NCBI GenBank assembly: GCA_040766745.1
Contig: JAXGPX010000001.1
Span: forward strand, 248,001 to 312,000
Direction: 5' to 3'
DNA length: 64,000 nt
Source: JAXGPX01 sp040766745
GTDB taxonomy: Bacteria; Bacillota; Sulfobacillia; Fermentithermobacillales; Fermentithermobacillaceae
The notes beneath the pieces are model-generated. The model was not told where the DNA came from. It saw nothing but the letters and a program-made list of their open reading frames with translations, and ran no database searches. Positions 15,641 through 25,542 of this stretch are shown one piece after another. A program made the translations under genes and the position numbers. The stretch's first letter is position 1. Every line of letters begins with the position of its first letter.

Positions 15641-16091
15641 GCCTTGCAAAAATGCCCTTGCGCCGTAGTTTGGGTGCAGCCGATTGTTTCTCCAATTGAG
15701 ATTCTTGATCTGATGATGCTCTGAACAGACTTATGAGCCGTGGCCTTCTGTTCCTGGGGCGGTGCGGCCCTCCGCTCAAGACATCAAAGCGGTGGGTATG
15801 CCCATCATCAAAACTGGTTACCCCTGCTATTTGGTGGATATGCCCCCAAAAAGCGGGGATTTGCCGGGAAGTGTTGCCGTCCATTCTGTGAGTGTGGCCA
15901 TGAGCTCTTGAGGTTACATTGGCAAACCGGTGAACGTGGTCAAGCCCTATCTCGTAATCGAGCCCGGTAGTTCCGTCAAACGTGTGGAAGTGGTCGAGGT
16001 CCATGGTAGTCCTTCCATAGTAGTCGTGGACGTGTTCTCTTGGGGCAGACGGATCAGTATACTCCTTTTTCTCTACTCCTGTGTTGTCCAA
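15615..16091 (-). CDS. YmaF family His-rich protein
   Basis: 158 residues from TTG 16091, with GGAGGG upstream. Residues 20-105 carry repeated HxH units: HVHDYYG, DHFHTFDG, DHVHRFAN, HGHTHRMDG, WGHIHQIAG, DGHTHRFD, as in the YmaF family of Bacillota. The C-terminal tail is basic. Spaced HxH pairs suggest metal binding; the function is not known. Confidence 0.8.
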   Translation of the reverse strand: MDNTGVEKKEYTDPSAPREHVHDYYGRTTMDLDHFHTFDGTTGLDYEIGLDHVHRFANVTSRAHGHTHRMDGNTSRQIPAFWGHIHQIAGVTSFDDGHTHRFDVLSGGPHRPRNRRPRLISLFRASSDQESQLEKQSAAPKLRRKGIFARLRPSSPKQ

Positions 16092-16126
16092 TTTTGTCCC
16101 TCCTTTGGGGCAGGTAATTACTTACG

Positions 16127-16594
16127 TCAAGATAATATGAAACCTTTGAGCCATAGGTGATCCATTAAGGCTTGCCAATCTGCGGCCACGTTTTCGGATG
16201 AAACATGAACACCTTCTGCAGAGATACTCAGTTCAGAAATGCTGGCACTCTTGAGCCTGCCTTTTGATAACTCAACCAGGTCTACTTCTGCCAGGGTATG
16301 AGAAGCGTATGAATCGGCATTGTCTTCAGAAAGCAAGAGCCCCAGGTTTCGGGCCATTGACATCTTTATGGGGGGTGTAACCTTAAAAAATACTTTCGAA
16401 CCTTTGTATGACTGTAGTTCCATCCTTATCCGTATAGGTATTCCAAAATATGAAGTCATTTTCACAACGAATTCAATGGCTCTTTCATCTAACCTAGAAT
16501 CTATCAAAGTCATGCCTTCCGGCCACGTTACGCTTTTCAGAATTTCTTTGAACTCGTGGCCAGGAATATGCATGGAGATGTTCTCGATATGCAT
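16127..16594 (-). CDS. Hypothetical protein
   Basis: 155 residues from ATG 16594 behind GGAGGTG. Soluble, mixed alpha/beta, no signal peptide or Cys motif. Starts MHIENISMHIPGHEF and contains PIRIRMELQSYKGSKVFFKV. I do not recognise the family. It follows a 215-nt gap that separates it from the divergent LacI-type regulator. Confidence 0.6.
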   Translation of the reverse strand: MHIENISMHIPGHEFKEILKSVTWPEGMTLIDSRLDERAIEFVVKMTSYFGIPIRIRMELQSYKGSKVFFKVTPPIKMSMARNLGLLLSEDNADSYASHTLAEVDLVELSKGRLKSASISELSISAEGVHVSSENVAADWQALMDHLWLKGFILS

Positions 16595-16737
16595 AGCCGC
16601 ACCTCCGGTTAGTGCCCTTTACATAACGCTATGCACAACTAACTTGTGTTGACACAAAAATCACGAATTTCTTCAGACGGACATGAACTTAGGAAGGTAT
16701 TTTCGCATGGTTTGGCGAATCATTGATAGCGGAAAAA

Positions 16738-16751
16738 TGAAAACGTTTTCA
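16738..16751. promoter_or_regulatory. LacI-family operator palindrome
   Basis: TGAAAACGTTTTCA is a perfect 14-bp palindrome with the central CG typical of LacI/CcpA-family operators. It lies 58 nt before the regulator start at 16810, so autoregulation of the nucleoside operon is the simple reading. Confidence 0.75.
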
Positions 16752-16809
16752 TATATGACTAATGTGACCTAAACAGCAGGCAGAGTCGTTTTCCAAGTGG
16801 AGAGCAGCC

Positions 16810-17829
16810 ATGGGAACCAGGATAACCATAAAGGACGTTGCAAGGCAGGCCGGAGTGTCGATATCCACTGTCTCAAGGGTGCTAAACAAGTCAAGCTATG
16901 TTAAGAAAAGCACCTTTGAACGGGTAGAGGCGGTAATCCGTGAGCTAGGCTATTCGCCAAATCACATAGCAAGAAGCCTTTCCAAGGGGACCACCGGAAT
17001 CATAGGAGCTATCCTTCCTGATATATCAAATCCGTTTTTTCCCGCACTTGCCCGGGGCATAGCCGACGCTGCAGTGTCCCGGGGATACACCCTCATTTTG
17101 TGTAATACAGATGGGTATGCCGCCCAAGAAGAATCATCTGTTAGAGTGCTTCTGGAAAAGCAGGTTGACGGGATAGTTTTTGTTGCCGGCAGTTCTGCTG
17201 CTGTTGAACTGGTCTTGACTGCGAGTAAGGCTTGCCCTGTAGCTGTCATAGACAGGCAAGTCAAAGGCGTTTCGTGTGACATGGTTACTGTGGATAACTA
17301 CCGTGGCTCTTTTGAGATGACCAGGCACTTGCTGGATACCGGACACAAACGTATTGCCTACATAACCGGCCCAATGCATCTCAGTACTTCCCAGGAGAGG
17401 CTGAGAGGCTTCAGAGACTGCCTGGCAGAAGCCGGTGTTGACAGAGTGCCTTTGCTGTTCAACGGAGACTTCAAGTACGATACCGGCTACTCCTTTGCAC
17501 GGGAGATAATCCGCATGGGGCTTGATGTTACTTGTGTGTACTGTGCTAATGACCTTATGGCTCTTGGCGCCATGAGGTGCTTTCTTGATTCAGGCCTCAA
17601 GGTTCCCGAGCAGGTGGCTGTTGCAGGATTTGATGATATTTCTATGTCATCGTTGACAAGGCCTGCACTTACAACAATTGCACAGCCTGCCTATCAAATG
17701 GGGGTTACGGCAGCGGAATTTCTTTTGGAGAGGCTGAGCAACGGCAAAGAACTGGCGCCTCGTTCGAGGATTCTCGAACCTGTGCTTGTTATAAGAGATT
17801 CGACGGGAGGTGGAAGAGACTGGGTATGA
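16810..17829 (+). CDS. LacI family transcriptional regulator of the nucleoside operon
   Basis: 339 residues. The N-terminal helix-turn-helix ITIKDVARQAGVSISTVSRVLN with the hinge LGYSPNHIARSL is diagnostic, followed by a periplasmic-binding-protein-like sensor domain (from about residue 60, GIIGAILPDISNPFF). The sensor resembles RbsR/PurR-type repressors; ribose or a nucleoside is the likely effector because ribokinase overlaps its stop by 4 bp. A cognate palindrome lies at 16738-16751. Confidence 0.92.
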   Translation: MGTRITIKDVARQAGVSISTVSRVLNKSSYVKKSTFERVEAVIRELGYSPNHIARSLSKGTTGIIGAILPDISNPFFPALARGIADAAVSRGYTLILCNTDGYAAQEESSVRVLLEKQVDGIVFVAGSSAAVELVLTASKACPVAVIDRQVKGVSCDMVTVDNYRGSFEMTRHLLDTGHKRIAYITGPMHLSTSQERLRGFRDCLAEAGVDRVPLLFNGDFKYDTGYSFAREIIRMGLDVTCVYCANDLMALGAMRCFLDSGLKVPEQVAVAGFDDISMSSLTRPALTTIAQPAYQMGVTAAEFLLERLSNGKELAPRSRILEPVLVIRDSTGGGRDWV

Positions 17830-18755
17830 ACAGAGACATAGTCGTACTGGGTAGTTTGAACATAGATTTCGTTGTACGTGCCTCCAGGCGGCCAGAAAAA
17901 GGTGAGACTGTCCCGGGCAAAGAGTTTTCGCTTTTTCCGGGAGGAAAGGGCGCAAACCAGGCAGCAGCAGCGGCAAAACTTGGAGGCAATGTAGCCATTG
18001 CAGGCAGAATAGGCGACGATGTGTTTTCAAAGGTTCTCCTGGATAGCCTGTCAAGTGCACAAGTAGGACAGGAGCATATTGTCATTACCCCGGGTGTATC
18101 CACCGGCTCTGCATTTATTACTGTAGATGATACTGGGGAAAACTCGATAATCGTGGTTCCGGGTGCCAATGGCTGCTACGGCCGAAGTGACGTAGACACG
18201 CTCATGCCGTATCTCAAAAAGGCAAGAGTACTTATGCTTCAACTTGAGGTCCCTTTGGAGGCAGTGACTTATGCTGCCCGGTTGGCTCATGCTTGCGGAG
18301 TGAAAGTCATGCTCGATCCTGCTCCGCCGGTTCCCTTAGCCGGCGATTTGCTAAGAGCCGTTGACATCATTACTCCCAATGAGCACGAAGCCTCTTTTCT
18401 TACGGGCAGGGCAGTGACTGATGTGGAAAGCGCGAAGATTGCGGCTGCGGATATGCTTTCCCGGGGGGTAAAGGCTGCCGTTATAAAGCTTGGGGCAGGC
18501 GGTGTCGTCTACGCTGAGGGCAGCCGTTTCGGATTCATCCCGGGCCATTCGGTGCAGGTTGTAGATACTACCGCAGCAGGTGACGCTTTCTCAGGAGGTC
18601 TGGCCGTAGCTCTCTGTGAGGGCAAGGATCTTGGAGAAGCGTGCCGGTTTGCCAATGGCGTGGCAGCATTATCTGTTACCCGCAAAGGCGCACAGACATC
18701 GATGCCTGAGCGCAGTGAAGTTGACACATTCCTGTACCGGCTTAAGAGTGTATGA
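17826..18755 (+). CDS. rbsK: Ribokinase
   Basis: 309 residues, PfkB family, phosphorylates ribose to ribose-5-phosphate. GSLNIDFV at the N-terminus, FPGGKGANQAAAAAKLGG for sugar binding and DTTAAGDAFSGGLA with the catalytic Asp are all present. The ATG overlaps the regulator stop (ATGA). It would use the ribose released by the two nucleoside hydrolases of this operon. Confidence 0.95.
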   Translation: MNRDIVVLGSLNIDFVVRASRRPEKGETVPGKEFSLFPGGKGANQAAAAAKLGGNVAIAGRIGDDVFSKVLLDSLSSAQVGQEHIVITPGVSTGSAFITVDDTGENSIIVVPGANGCYGRSDVDTLMPYLKKARVLMLQLEVPLEAVTYAARLAHACGVKVMLDPAPPVPLAGDLLRAVDIITPNEHEASFLTGRAVTDVESAKIAAADMLSRGVKAAVIKLGAGGVVYAEGSRFGFIPGHSVQVVDTTAAGDAFSGGLAVALCEGKDLGEACRFANGVAALSVTRKGAQTSMPERSEVDTFLYRLKSV

Positions 18756-18900
18756 GGCGAAAGTACCGGCCGGGTTGACATCAAGATGGAATCTGGATTT
18801 GAGATGTTCTGGGAGGGGGTGGGAGTAGGCATACAAATGCAAGGCGTCCCATAGAGAACAGCCTTTGTCTGTAAGGTACATTTCCGGAGGTTGAGCGCAA

Positions 18901-19824
18901 TTGAAATGGATAATTGATACAGATCCTGGAATTGACGATGCATCTGCCATTATTACTGCCGTGAACTCCAAGGCTTTGGACATTTTGGGGATTAGCTGTG
19001 TACACGGAAACGTGGGATTGGAGCACACCACAAGAAATGCACTGAGGCTGGCCGAACTGCTTGGCAAAGCTATTCCCGTTTACTCGGGGGCAAGCAGGCC
19101 TATCATGCAAAAGCTTGAGCATGCTGCTGAATTCCATGGAGAAGACGGTTTTGGCAATACATTCATGCCGGAGCCAGAAGGCAGGCTCGAAAAAGGCCAT
19201 GCTGTAGATTTCATCATTGAATGTGCAAAGGCCCAAGAAATCTCTCTTCTTACGTTGGGGCCTCTTACTAATGTGGCTCTTGCAATAGCTAAAGAAAGAT
19301 CTTTGGAGAAGCGAATTAACCATATCGTCATGATGGCAGGTACATCCCGGGCCAGAGGCAATACAAGCCCTGTTTCAGAGTTCAATGTGTTTGCCGATCC
19401 GGAAGCGGCTGCGGTGGTATTCGATTCTGGAATACCGATAACAATGGTTCCATGGGAGACATGCCTTGATGCTGTGCTTGGCCCGGAAACAGTTGGCAAA
19501 GTCAGAAAGTCTTCATCAAAAGCCGGCAAAGCCTTTGCCCAGGCCATGGAACTTACGGTAGAGAGGATCAAAAATACCTTGGGCCTGGAAGGACTCTTGC
19601 TGTGCGATCTCTTAGCTGCATGCGTGGCAATCGATCCCACAGTAGCTACTGAGAAGGTTTCTGCAAAGGTCACAGTTGAAACTGGCGGAAGATTCTCCCG
19701 GGGCTTGACTGTGATTGATGAACGAATGGCAGACGGAAGTAAGCCCAATGCTTTTGTCTGCCTGCAGTGTGACAAGAAGAAGATAGAGGGCATGTTTCTT
19801 AACGCAATTAACACAAAGAACTAA
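18901..19824 (+). CDS. Nucleoside hydrolase (first of two)
   Basis: 307 residues, inosine/uridine-preferring hydrolase family, which splits nucleosides into base and ribose. WIIDTDPGIDDASAI holds the Ca-binding Asp cluster; LTLGPLTNVALA and EFNVFADPEAAAVVF are family motifs. TTG 18901 follows GGAGG. A 145-nt intercistronic segment separates it from ribokinase and shows no promoter I would defend. It is only moderately similar to the second hydrolase at 24598, so the two may prefer different nucleosides. Confidence 0.92.
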   Translation: MKWIIDTDPGIDDASAIITAVNSKALDILGISCVHGNVGLEHTTRNALRLAELLGKAIPVYSGASRPIMQKLEHAAEFHGEDGFGNTFMPEPEGRLEKGHAVDFIIECAKAQEISLLTLGPLTNVALAIAKERSLEKRINHIVMMAGTSRARGNTSPVSEFNVFADPEAAAVVFDSGIPITMVPWETCLDAVLGPETVGKVRKSSSKAGKAFAQAMELTVERIKNTLGLEGLLLCDLLAACVAIDPTVATEKVSAKVTVETGGRFSRGLTVIDERMADGSKPNAFVCLQCDKKKIEGMFLNAINTKN

Positions 19825-19839
19825 CCGGAGGTGCCAAGA

Positions 19840-20958
19840 TTGAGGAAATTTGTAGGAGTAATGTTACTGGTGGCGCTTTTTGCGTCAGTAATGCTTGTAG
19901 GGTGTGGCCCGAAAACTGATCCGGAACCGCAGGGGACCGGCGATGGACCCAAAAAGAAAGCAGTGCTCTTGGTCAGCGGAACTTTGGGAGACAAATCTTT
20001 CTTCGATTCTGCCAACGAAGGCATGAAGACCATCGAGAAGGATCTGGGATGGGAAACCAAGGTAATTGAGATGGGCACTGACCCTTCCAAATGGGAACCG
20101 ACACTTACAGACGTATCTGGACAGGATTGGGACCTGATCATCTGTGGAACTTTCCAAATGCAGGAGAAAATCGAGGAAGTAGCGCCTAAGTTCCCCGACA
20201 AGAAATACATCGTATTTGACGTAACCGTAGACTACTCTAAAGCTCCCTTTGAAAACGTCTATTCGATTCTTTACAGCCAAAACGAGGGCTCCTTCCTGGC
20301 CGGTGTCCTGGCTGCAATGGTTAGCAACTCGGATCTTCCCAAGGCTAACGACAAGAAGATCATTGGTTTCCTGGGCGGTATGAATATCCCTGTAATCAAC
20401 GACTTCCTGGTAGGTTACATTGAAGGAGCCAAGAGCGTTGATCCAGATATCAAAGTTGCTGTCTCATATGTAGAGGACTTTGCTAACCCTGCCAAAGCTA
20501 AAGAGATGTGCCTTGCCCAGTACGAGATGGGTGCTGACATCGGATTCAACGTTGCCGGCGGAAGCGGATTGGGCCAGCTTGACGCAGCAAAAGAAAAAGA
20601 CTGTTATGCAATTGGCGTAGACTCTGACCAGGCTTTGCTGTTCAAAGATTCAGATCCCGATAAAGCAGAGTTGATTCTAACTTCCATGCTCAAGCGTATT
20701 GACAATTCACTGGTACGAGCTGTGAAACTTTTCGAAGAAGGCAAACTGGAATTCGGTAAGGCTGAAACCCTGGGGCTCAAGGAAGAGGCAGTAGGGCTGG
20801 CAGGCAATGAGTTTTACGAGAAGAACGTGCCTGAAGAGATGAGAAATAATATAGACGAAATCGCCGGTAAGATTAAGTCAGGCGAGATCACTGTATCTTC
20901 AGCATTTGCAATGGATGACAAGGCTATGGAAGAACTGCGGGAATCAGTGCGTCCGTAG
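19840..20958 (+). CDS. BMP family nucleoside-binding lipoprotein of an ABC importer
   Basis: 372 residues from TTG 19840 with GGAGG 9 nt upstream. Lipoprotein signal peptide with lipobox LVGC (Cys about 22). The mature part matches the Bmp/PnrA/BmpA family: VLLVSGTLGDKSFFDSANEGM, the FDVTVDYS segment and GVDSDQALLF. These proteins bind purine nucleosides outside the membrane and feed a YufOPQ-type importer, which follows here. Confidence 0.92.
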   Translation: MRKFVGVMLLVALFASVMLVGCGPKTDPEPQGTGDGPKKKAVLLVSGTLGDKSFFDSANEGMKTIEKDLGWETKVIEMGTDPSKWEPTLTDVSGQDWDLIICGTFQMQEKIEEVAPKFPDKKYIVFDVTVDYSKAPFENVYSILYSQNEGSFLAGVLAAMVSNSDLPKANDKKIIGFLGGMNIPVINDFLVGYIEGAKSVDPDIKVAVSYVEDFANPAKAKEMCLAQYEMGADIGFNVAGGSGLGQLDAAKEKDCYAIGVDSDQALLFKDSDPDKAELILTSMLKRIDNSLVRAVKLFEEGKLEFGKAETLGLKEEAVGLAGNEFYEKNVPEEMRNNIDEIAGKIKSGEITVSSAFAMDDKAMEELRESVRP

Positions 20959-20967
20959 AACTCCTAG

Positions 20968-21010
20968 TTTCAAGCGGGGCAGGGTGTTGGCCCCTGCCCC
21001 GCAGTTTGAA
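20968..21010 (+). promoter_or_regulatory. Intercistronic hairpin between binding protein and transporter genes
   Basis: GCGGGGCAGGG (20974-20984) and CCCTGCCCCGC (20992-21002) form an 11-bp stem, extended by TTTCAA/TTGAAA outside. No T-run follows. Such hairpins after binding-protein genes usually stabilise the upstream mRNA or reduce read-through, giving more binding protein than transporter. Confidence 0.7.
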
Positions 21011-21046
21011 ATCAAATAAGTTTTTACCTGGGATGAGGTGGACGGC

Positions 21047-22642
21047 GTGGAGGCTCAGACGGAACCTCAGAAAGAAACACCGATTTTGCTTATGAAAGGC
21101 ATAACCAAGGTTTATCCTAACGGGTTGGTTGCCAATTCAGACGTAACGTTTGAAGTACACCGGGGAGAAATTCACGCCCTTGTCGGTGAGAACGGGGCAG
21201 GCAAGACAACCCTCATGAAAGTCCTGTTCGGCCTGGAAAGGCCTGACGAAGGGTACATTTCAATAAAGGGCGAGCAAGTCAGGATCACTTCGCCCAATCA
21301 TGCAATCAAGTACGGGGTAGGCATGGTGCACCAGCACTTTATGTTGGCTCCGTCACTCACTGTGGCTGAGAACATTGTGCTGGGAGAAGAACCCAAAAAA
21401 GGGGTTTGGTTCGATAGAAAAAAAGCAGAAGAAATATGTTTGGATCTTGGGAAGAAATACGGACTCAATGTTAATCCTGCTGAAAAAGTAAGCGATGTGC
21501 CTGTAGGTACCAAGCAAAAAGTAGAAATTCTAAAAGCCCTAATGCGCGGTTCCGATATTCTGGTCTTGGATGAGCCTACTGCAGTATTGACTCCTCAAGA
21601 AACCAGCGAGCTGTTTGTTGCCCTGAAATCCCTTAGGGAAATGGGCCACACAATCATCTTTATCTCGCACAAACTGCGCGAAGTGAAGCATCTGTCAGAC
21701 AGAGTCACGGTGATGCGCTCAGGCAGGGTTGTCGGAACTGTGGAAACGGCCAAGGTGACCCTGGAGGATATTTCAAAGATGATGGTGGGCCGGGACGTAG
21801 AACTCAAATTGTCCCGTCCCCGGATTTCCCCGGACCGTTCACAGGAGGTCCGGCTTCTGGTCCGGAACTTGAAGTATGTACAGGAAGACAAAGAAGTACT
21901 CAAAGGCGTAAGCCTTAAGGTGAGATCCGGTGAGATTTTGGGAATTGCAGGGGTTGAAGGAAACGGCCAGGTTGAACTGGTAGAGGTTCTGACAGGATTG
22001 TCAACGTGCAATGACGGGGAAGTTGAAATCTGTGGACAGAAAGCTGCAGAGAAAAATCCCGAAGCCGTGAGAAACCTTGGTTTGTCTCACATTCCTCAAG
22101 ATAGGATGACTTTCGGGGTAGCATCTAGATCTTCGATATCCGAAAATCTGATATCAACCAGATACAAGAAAGAGCCGGTGAAAAACGGCCCGTTCCTGAA
22201 CCTCAAGGCTATTTCAGACCTCAGCCACGAGCTAATACAAAGATTTGAGATAAAGGCCACTTCCCCTCAGCAACCTGTGAGTACTCTTTCAGGTGGCAAC
22301 ATCCAGAAGGTTGTTGTGGCCAGAGAGTTTTCGACCGATCCCAAAGTGATAATAGCCAATCAGCCTACAAGGGGTATTGACGTAGGAGCTACTGAGTCTA
22401 TTCACAGGTACCTTGTTGAAGCCACAGAAAATGGATCTGCAGTTCTCCTGATATCAGCCGATCTTTCTGAAGTAATGGGCCTTTCCAACAAATTGTGTGT
22501 CATGTACGAAGGTGAAATAGTTGCATTTTTCGACGAAGCCCAAGAAGTGAACGAAGAGGAATTGGGACTGTATATGCTCGGTTTGAAACGTCAGGAACCT
22601 CAGGAACTAATGGCTTCTATGATGGGGGAGGTGGGCCAATGA
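21047..22642 (+). CDS. Nucleoside ABC importer, duplicated ATP-binding protein
   Basis: 531 residues with two ATPase modules, as in YufO/RbsA. The first has Walker A GENGAGKTT and DEPTAVLTPQE; the second has GVEGNGQVE, LSGGNIQKV and NQPTRGIDVG, the degenerate second site usual in the family. GTG 21047 is favoured over 21038 by spacing from GATGAGGTG. It overlaps the first permease gene by 4 bp. It powers uptake of nucleosides through the two permeases. Confidence 0.93.
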   Translation: MEAQTEPQKETPILLMKGITKVYPNGLVANSDVTFEVHRGEIHALVGENGAGKTTLMKVLFGLERPDEGYISIKGEQVRITSPNHAIKYGVGMVHQHFMLAPSLTVAENIVLGEEPKKGVWFDRKKAEEICLDLGKKYGLNVNPAEKVSDVPVGTKQKVEILKALMRGSDILVLDEPTAVLTPQETSELFVALKSLREMGHTIIFISHKLREVKHLSDRVTVMRSGRVVGTVETAKVTLEDISKMMVGRDVELKLSRPRISPDRSQEVRLLVRNLKYVQEDKEVLKGVSLKVRSGEILGIAGVEGNGQVELVEVLTGLSTCNDGEVEICGQKAAEKNPEAVRNLGLSHIPQDRMTFGVASRSSISENLISTRYKKEPVKNGPFLNLKAISDLSHELIQRFEIKATSPQQPVSTLSGGNIQKVVVAREFSTDPKVIIANQPTRGIDVGATESIHRYLVEATENGSAVLLISADLSEVMGLSNKLCVMYEGEIVAFFDEAQEVNEEELGLYMLGLKRQEPQELMASMMGEVGQ

Positions 22643-23697
22643 GAAGAGATGCATGGTTTGAACTGCTGAGAACCGGAATGGCCATTGCTGTAGCACTGAT
22701 CATAGGATTCATCGTTACATCGATGGTTTCAAAGTCGCCCCTTGAGGCATTTGGGTATTTCCTCAAAGGCCCATTTACGACCATAAGGCGATTCGGTGCT
22801 TTCCTGGAAGCAGCTATTCCACTTACTTTTACGGGCCTTGCCATTACACTTGTGTTTTCTGCAGGCCAGTTTAACCTGGGTGCAGAAGGCCAGTTTTTCA
22901 TAGGGGCAGTGGCTGCAACTGCAGCAGGAATCTACCTGAACCTGCCTCCGGTCATTCACACTATCGTCTGCCTTGCAGCCGGAATGGCAGCCGGGGCACT
23001 TGGAGGTTTTATTCCCGGGTTTCTCAAAGCCCGTTGGAATGCTTCGGAACTGGTATCATCGCTAATGCTTAACTATGTGTTTCTCAAACTGGGGATGTAC
23101 CTGATAACTTATCACCTGCGCGATCAATCAGCAGGTGCTCTGGTATCCCGCCCACTAAAGAAGACATCCTGGCTGCCCCAATTTACGGCCAATACACGGC
23201 TTCATGCAGGGGTGTTCGTTTTATTCTTGACTGTTCTGTTCTGTTATTATTTCCTTTACAGAACCGGCAAAGGCTATGAAGCCAGAATGACAGGGCAGAA
23301 TATTAGTTTTGCCCGTTATTCAGGCATTCCGGTACTAACTGTTATCCTGTCTGTTCAGGTGTTAGCAGGGGCTGTTGCAGGGCTTGGCGGCGCCGTTGAG
23401 ATGCTGGGAATTTACAGGCGCTTCCAGTGGTTGGCAAGCCCCGGGTATGGGTTTGATGGAGTCATTATCTCGATTCTATCGAAGAACAATCCTCTTTTGG
23501 TACCCGTAGCTGCAGTCTTCCTTGCCTATCTACGTGTAGGCGCTGACGTTATGGCAATGTATTCTGACGTTACAGCCGAAATGGTTTCGGTTATCCAGGC
23601 TGTGATCATACTCTTGGTAACAGCCGAAGCTTTTCTTGCAGGTTACAAACATCGCTTGGTGCTAAAAGAGGTGAAGCAACGTGCATCCGCTTCTTAG
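22639..23697 (+). CDS. Nucleoside ABC importer permease (YufP-like)
   Basis: 352 residues, about eight to ten helices, BPD_transp_2 family. Contains NLGAEGQFFIGA and WNASELVSSLMLNYV, characteristic of the nucleoside branch. ATG overlaps the ATPase stop by 4 bp, and its own 3' end overlaps the second permease by 17 bp, consistent with a 1:1 permease pair. Confidence 0.92.
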   Translation: MRRDAWFELLRTGMAIAVALIIGFIVTSMVSKSPLEAFGYFLKGPFTTIRRFGAFLEAAIPLTFTGLAITLVFSAGQFNLGAEGQFFIGAVAATAAGIYLNLPPVIHTIVCLAAGMAAGALGGFIPGFLKARWNASELVSSLMLNYVFLKLGMYLITYHLRDQSAGALVSRPLKKTSWLPQFTANTRLHAGVFVLFLTVLFCYYFLYRTGKGYEARMTGQNISFARYSGIPVLTVILSVQVLAGAVAGLGGAVEMLGIYRRFQWLASPGYGFDGVIISILSKNNPLLVPVAAVFLAYLRVGADVMAMYSDVTAEMVSVIQAVIILLVTAEAFLAGYKHRLVLKEVKQRASAS

Positions 23698-24601
23698 AGC
23701 AATTCTCTCTCCTTCTTTTGCTGCTTCAATATTGCGTGTAACCACGCCCATTCTCTTTGCGGCCCTTGGGGCAGTGGTAGCAGATCTATCAGGCGTAGTT
23801 AACATTGCCCTGGAAGGAACAATGTTGATTTCTGCGTTTACAGGAGTCGTGGTTTCTGCCCTCACTAAATCGGCTTGGATTGGGCTGTTGGCGGGCATGG
23901 CTGCAGGCTCTCTCATAGGAGTTTTGCTTGGGTATTTCCACCTTAAGCTAAAGACCAATGTGATTTTGGCCGGAATTGCCTTCAATCTTCTTGCTGCCGA
24001 GGGAACGGTGTTCCTTCTCTATGTAGTAGCCCACGACAAAGGGGTTTCAAGTTCTCTTGCCAGTAAAGTAATACCCGAATGGCAAATCCCGGTGATCAAG
24101 GACATTCCTGTTCTGGGAGCTATTCTTGGCAAGCAGAATGCTCTTACGTATTTGGCCCTTATTGCTGTAGCAGTGGTCTATCTATTGCTTTTCAAGACAT
24201 CGTTTGGACTGAGGCTCAGGGCTGTAGGTGAGAACCCCAATGCGGCAGATTCAGTTGGAATTTCAGTTCATAAGATTCAATTTATGGCCCTGGCAATAAG
24301 CGGCGCCCTGGCAGGCATGGGCGGAGCACACCTTTCTATGGGATACGTGAGCTGGTTCTCCCGGAACATGACATCAGGCAGAGGTTTTATTGCACTGGCT
24401 GCTGAAGCACTTGGACGGAGGCACCCTATTGGAGTGCTCATTGCCTCACTCCTGTTTGGGTTCGCCGATGCTTTGTCAAACTATATGCAGAGCCTGAGAG
24501 TTCCCGGCGAGTTTGTGCAAATGATCCCGTATGTCCTGACCCTTGTCGCCCTTGCTGTATATTCAGGCCGCCAGATCAAAACCAGGAGGTTTTCAAAATG
24601 A
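23681..24601 (+). CDS. Nucleoside ABC importer permease (YufQ-like)
   Basis: 306 residues from GTG 23681. It has TPILFAALGAVVADLSGVVNIALEGTM, the family's early motif, and GLRLRAVGENPNAADSVGI, the coupling loop that meets the ATPase. Overlaps the preceding permease by 17 bp and the following hydrolase by 4 bp. Confidence 0.92.
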   Translation: MHPLLRAILSPSFAASILRVTTPILFAALGAVVADLSGVVNIALEGTMLISAFTGVVVSALTKSAWIGLLAGMAAGSLIGVLLGYFHLKLKTNVILAGIAFNLLAAEGTVFLLYVVAHDKGVSSSLASKVIPEWQIPVIKDIPVLGAILGKQNALTYLALIAVAVVYLLLFKTSFGLRLRAVGENPNAADSVGISVHKIQFMALAISGALAGMGGAHLSMGYVSWFSRNMTSGRGFIALAAEALGRRHPIGVLIASLLFGFADALSNYMQSLRVPGEFVQMIPYVLTLVALAVYSGRQIKTRRFSK

Positions 24602-25542
24602 TTGACAAGAAGATACCTGTCATCATCGACTGTGACCCTGGACATGATGATGCAGTAGCACTTGCCCTGGCTTTTGGATGTGGAAAACTTGATGTTCTAG
24701 GCGTAACCACTGTTGCAGGTAACAGCACAGGAGAGAACACGTACAACAATGCATTGAAGTTTCTGTCATTTGTCGGTGCTAATGTTGAGGTGGCAAGAGG
24801 GGCGGACAGTCCCATTCTCCGCCCGCTTACCATAGCCCCGAGTGTACACGGAAAGAGCGGCCTTGACGGCACTGAGTTAGGTGAACCCTGGCTTAAGGGC
24901 TCTTCACGGTCTGCTTTTGATTTGATAACCGGGACTCTTCTAGACTCAGAACGAAAAGTCACTTTGATTCCTACAGGGCCTCTTACGAATATTGCCATAG
25001 CCCTGTTGGCTAAGCCCGAGATAAAACAGAAGATAGAGCGCATAGCGTTAATGGGCGGCGCTGCCCTGGAGGGTAACTGGACTCCTGCTGCAGAGTTTAA
25101 TATCCTGGTTGACCCTGAGGCTGCCAGAATAGTGTTTGAATCAGGTATTCCTATTACTATGGTAGGACTTGACGTGACCCATAAAGCCCTCATATATCCT
25201 GACGAGGTAGAGGTTTTGCGGAAATTGGGTAAAGTAGGCAAAGTTCTGGCCGAACTGATGGATTTCTACGCCATTTTCTACAGCAAGCAGTTTAAGGGTA
25301 ATCCGATTCATGATGCAGTTGCAGTAGCATCAGTTTTTCAGCCTGATATTGTTTCAACCCGGCATCTAAATGTGACTGTCGAAACGTCAGGCGAGTTTAC
25401 CCTTGGCAGGACTGTGGTTGATTTCAGAGGAGTCACAGGCCGGAAGGCTAACTGTGATGTAGCTTTAGGGCTAGACAGGGAAGGGTTTATTGAACTGATT
25501 TTCGATGCAGTAACCTCTCTAGAGCAAGGTGGACTGGAATAA
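24598..25542 (+). CDS. Nucleoside hydrolase (second of two)
   Basis: 314 residues, inosine/uridine hydrolase family. VIIDCDPGHDDAVALALA holds the Asp cluster, with TVAGNSTGENTYNNAL, LIPTGPLTNIAIA and a C-terminal His in GNPIHDAVAVA. Closer to the IunH/RihA type than the hydrolase at 18901. Overlaps flanking genes by 4 bp and 1 bp. Confidence 0.94.
   Translation: MIDKKIPVIIDCDPGHDDAVALALAFGCGKLDVLGVTTVAGNSTGENTYNNALKFLSFVGANVEVARGADSPILRPLTIAPSVHGKSGLDGTELGEPWLKGSSRSAFDLITGTLLDSERKVTLIPTGPLTNIAIALLAKPEIKQKIERIALMGGAALEGNWTPAAEFNILVDPEAARIVFESGIPITMVGLDVTHKALIYPDEVEVLRKLGKVGKVLAELMDFYAIFYSKQFKGNPIHDAVAVASVFQPDIVSTRHLNVTVETSGEFTLGRTVVDFRGVTGRKANCDVALGLDREGFIELIFDAVTSLEQGGLE

Noticed and set aside
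19080..19814. 244-codon minus-strand frame inside the first nucleoside hydrolase gene
   Set aside because: Antisense shadow; the plus strand holds a family-typical hydrolase with intact Asp motif. The same applies to 24576-25241 opposite the second hydrolase.
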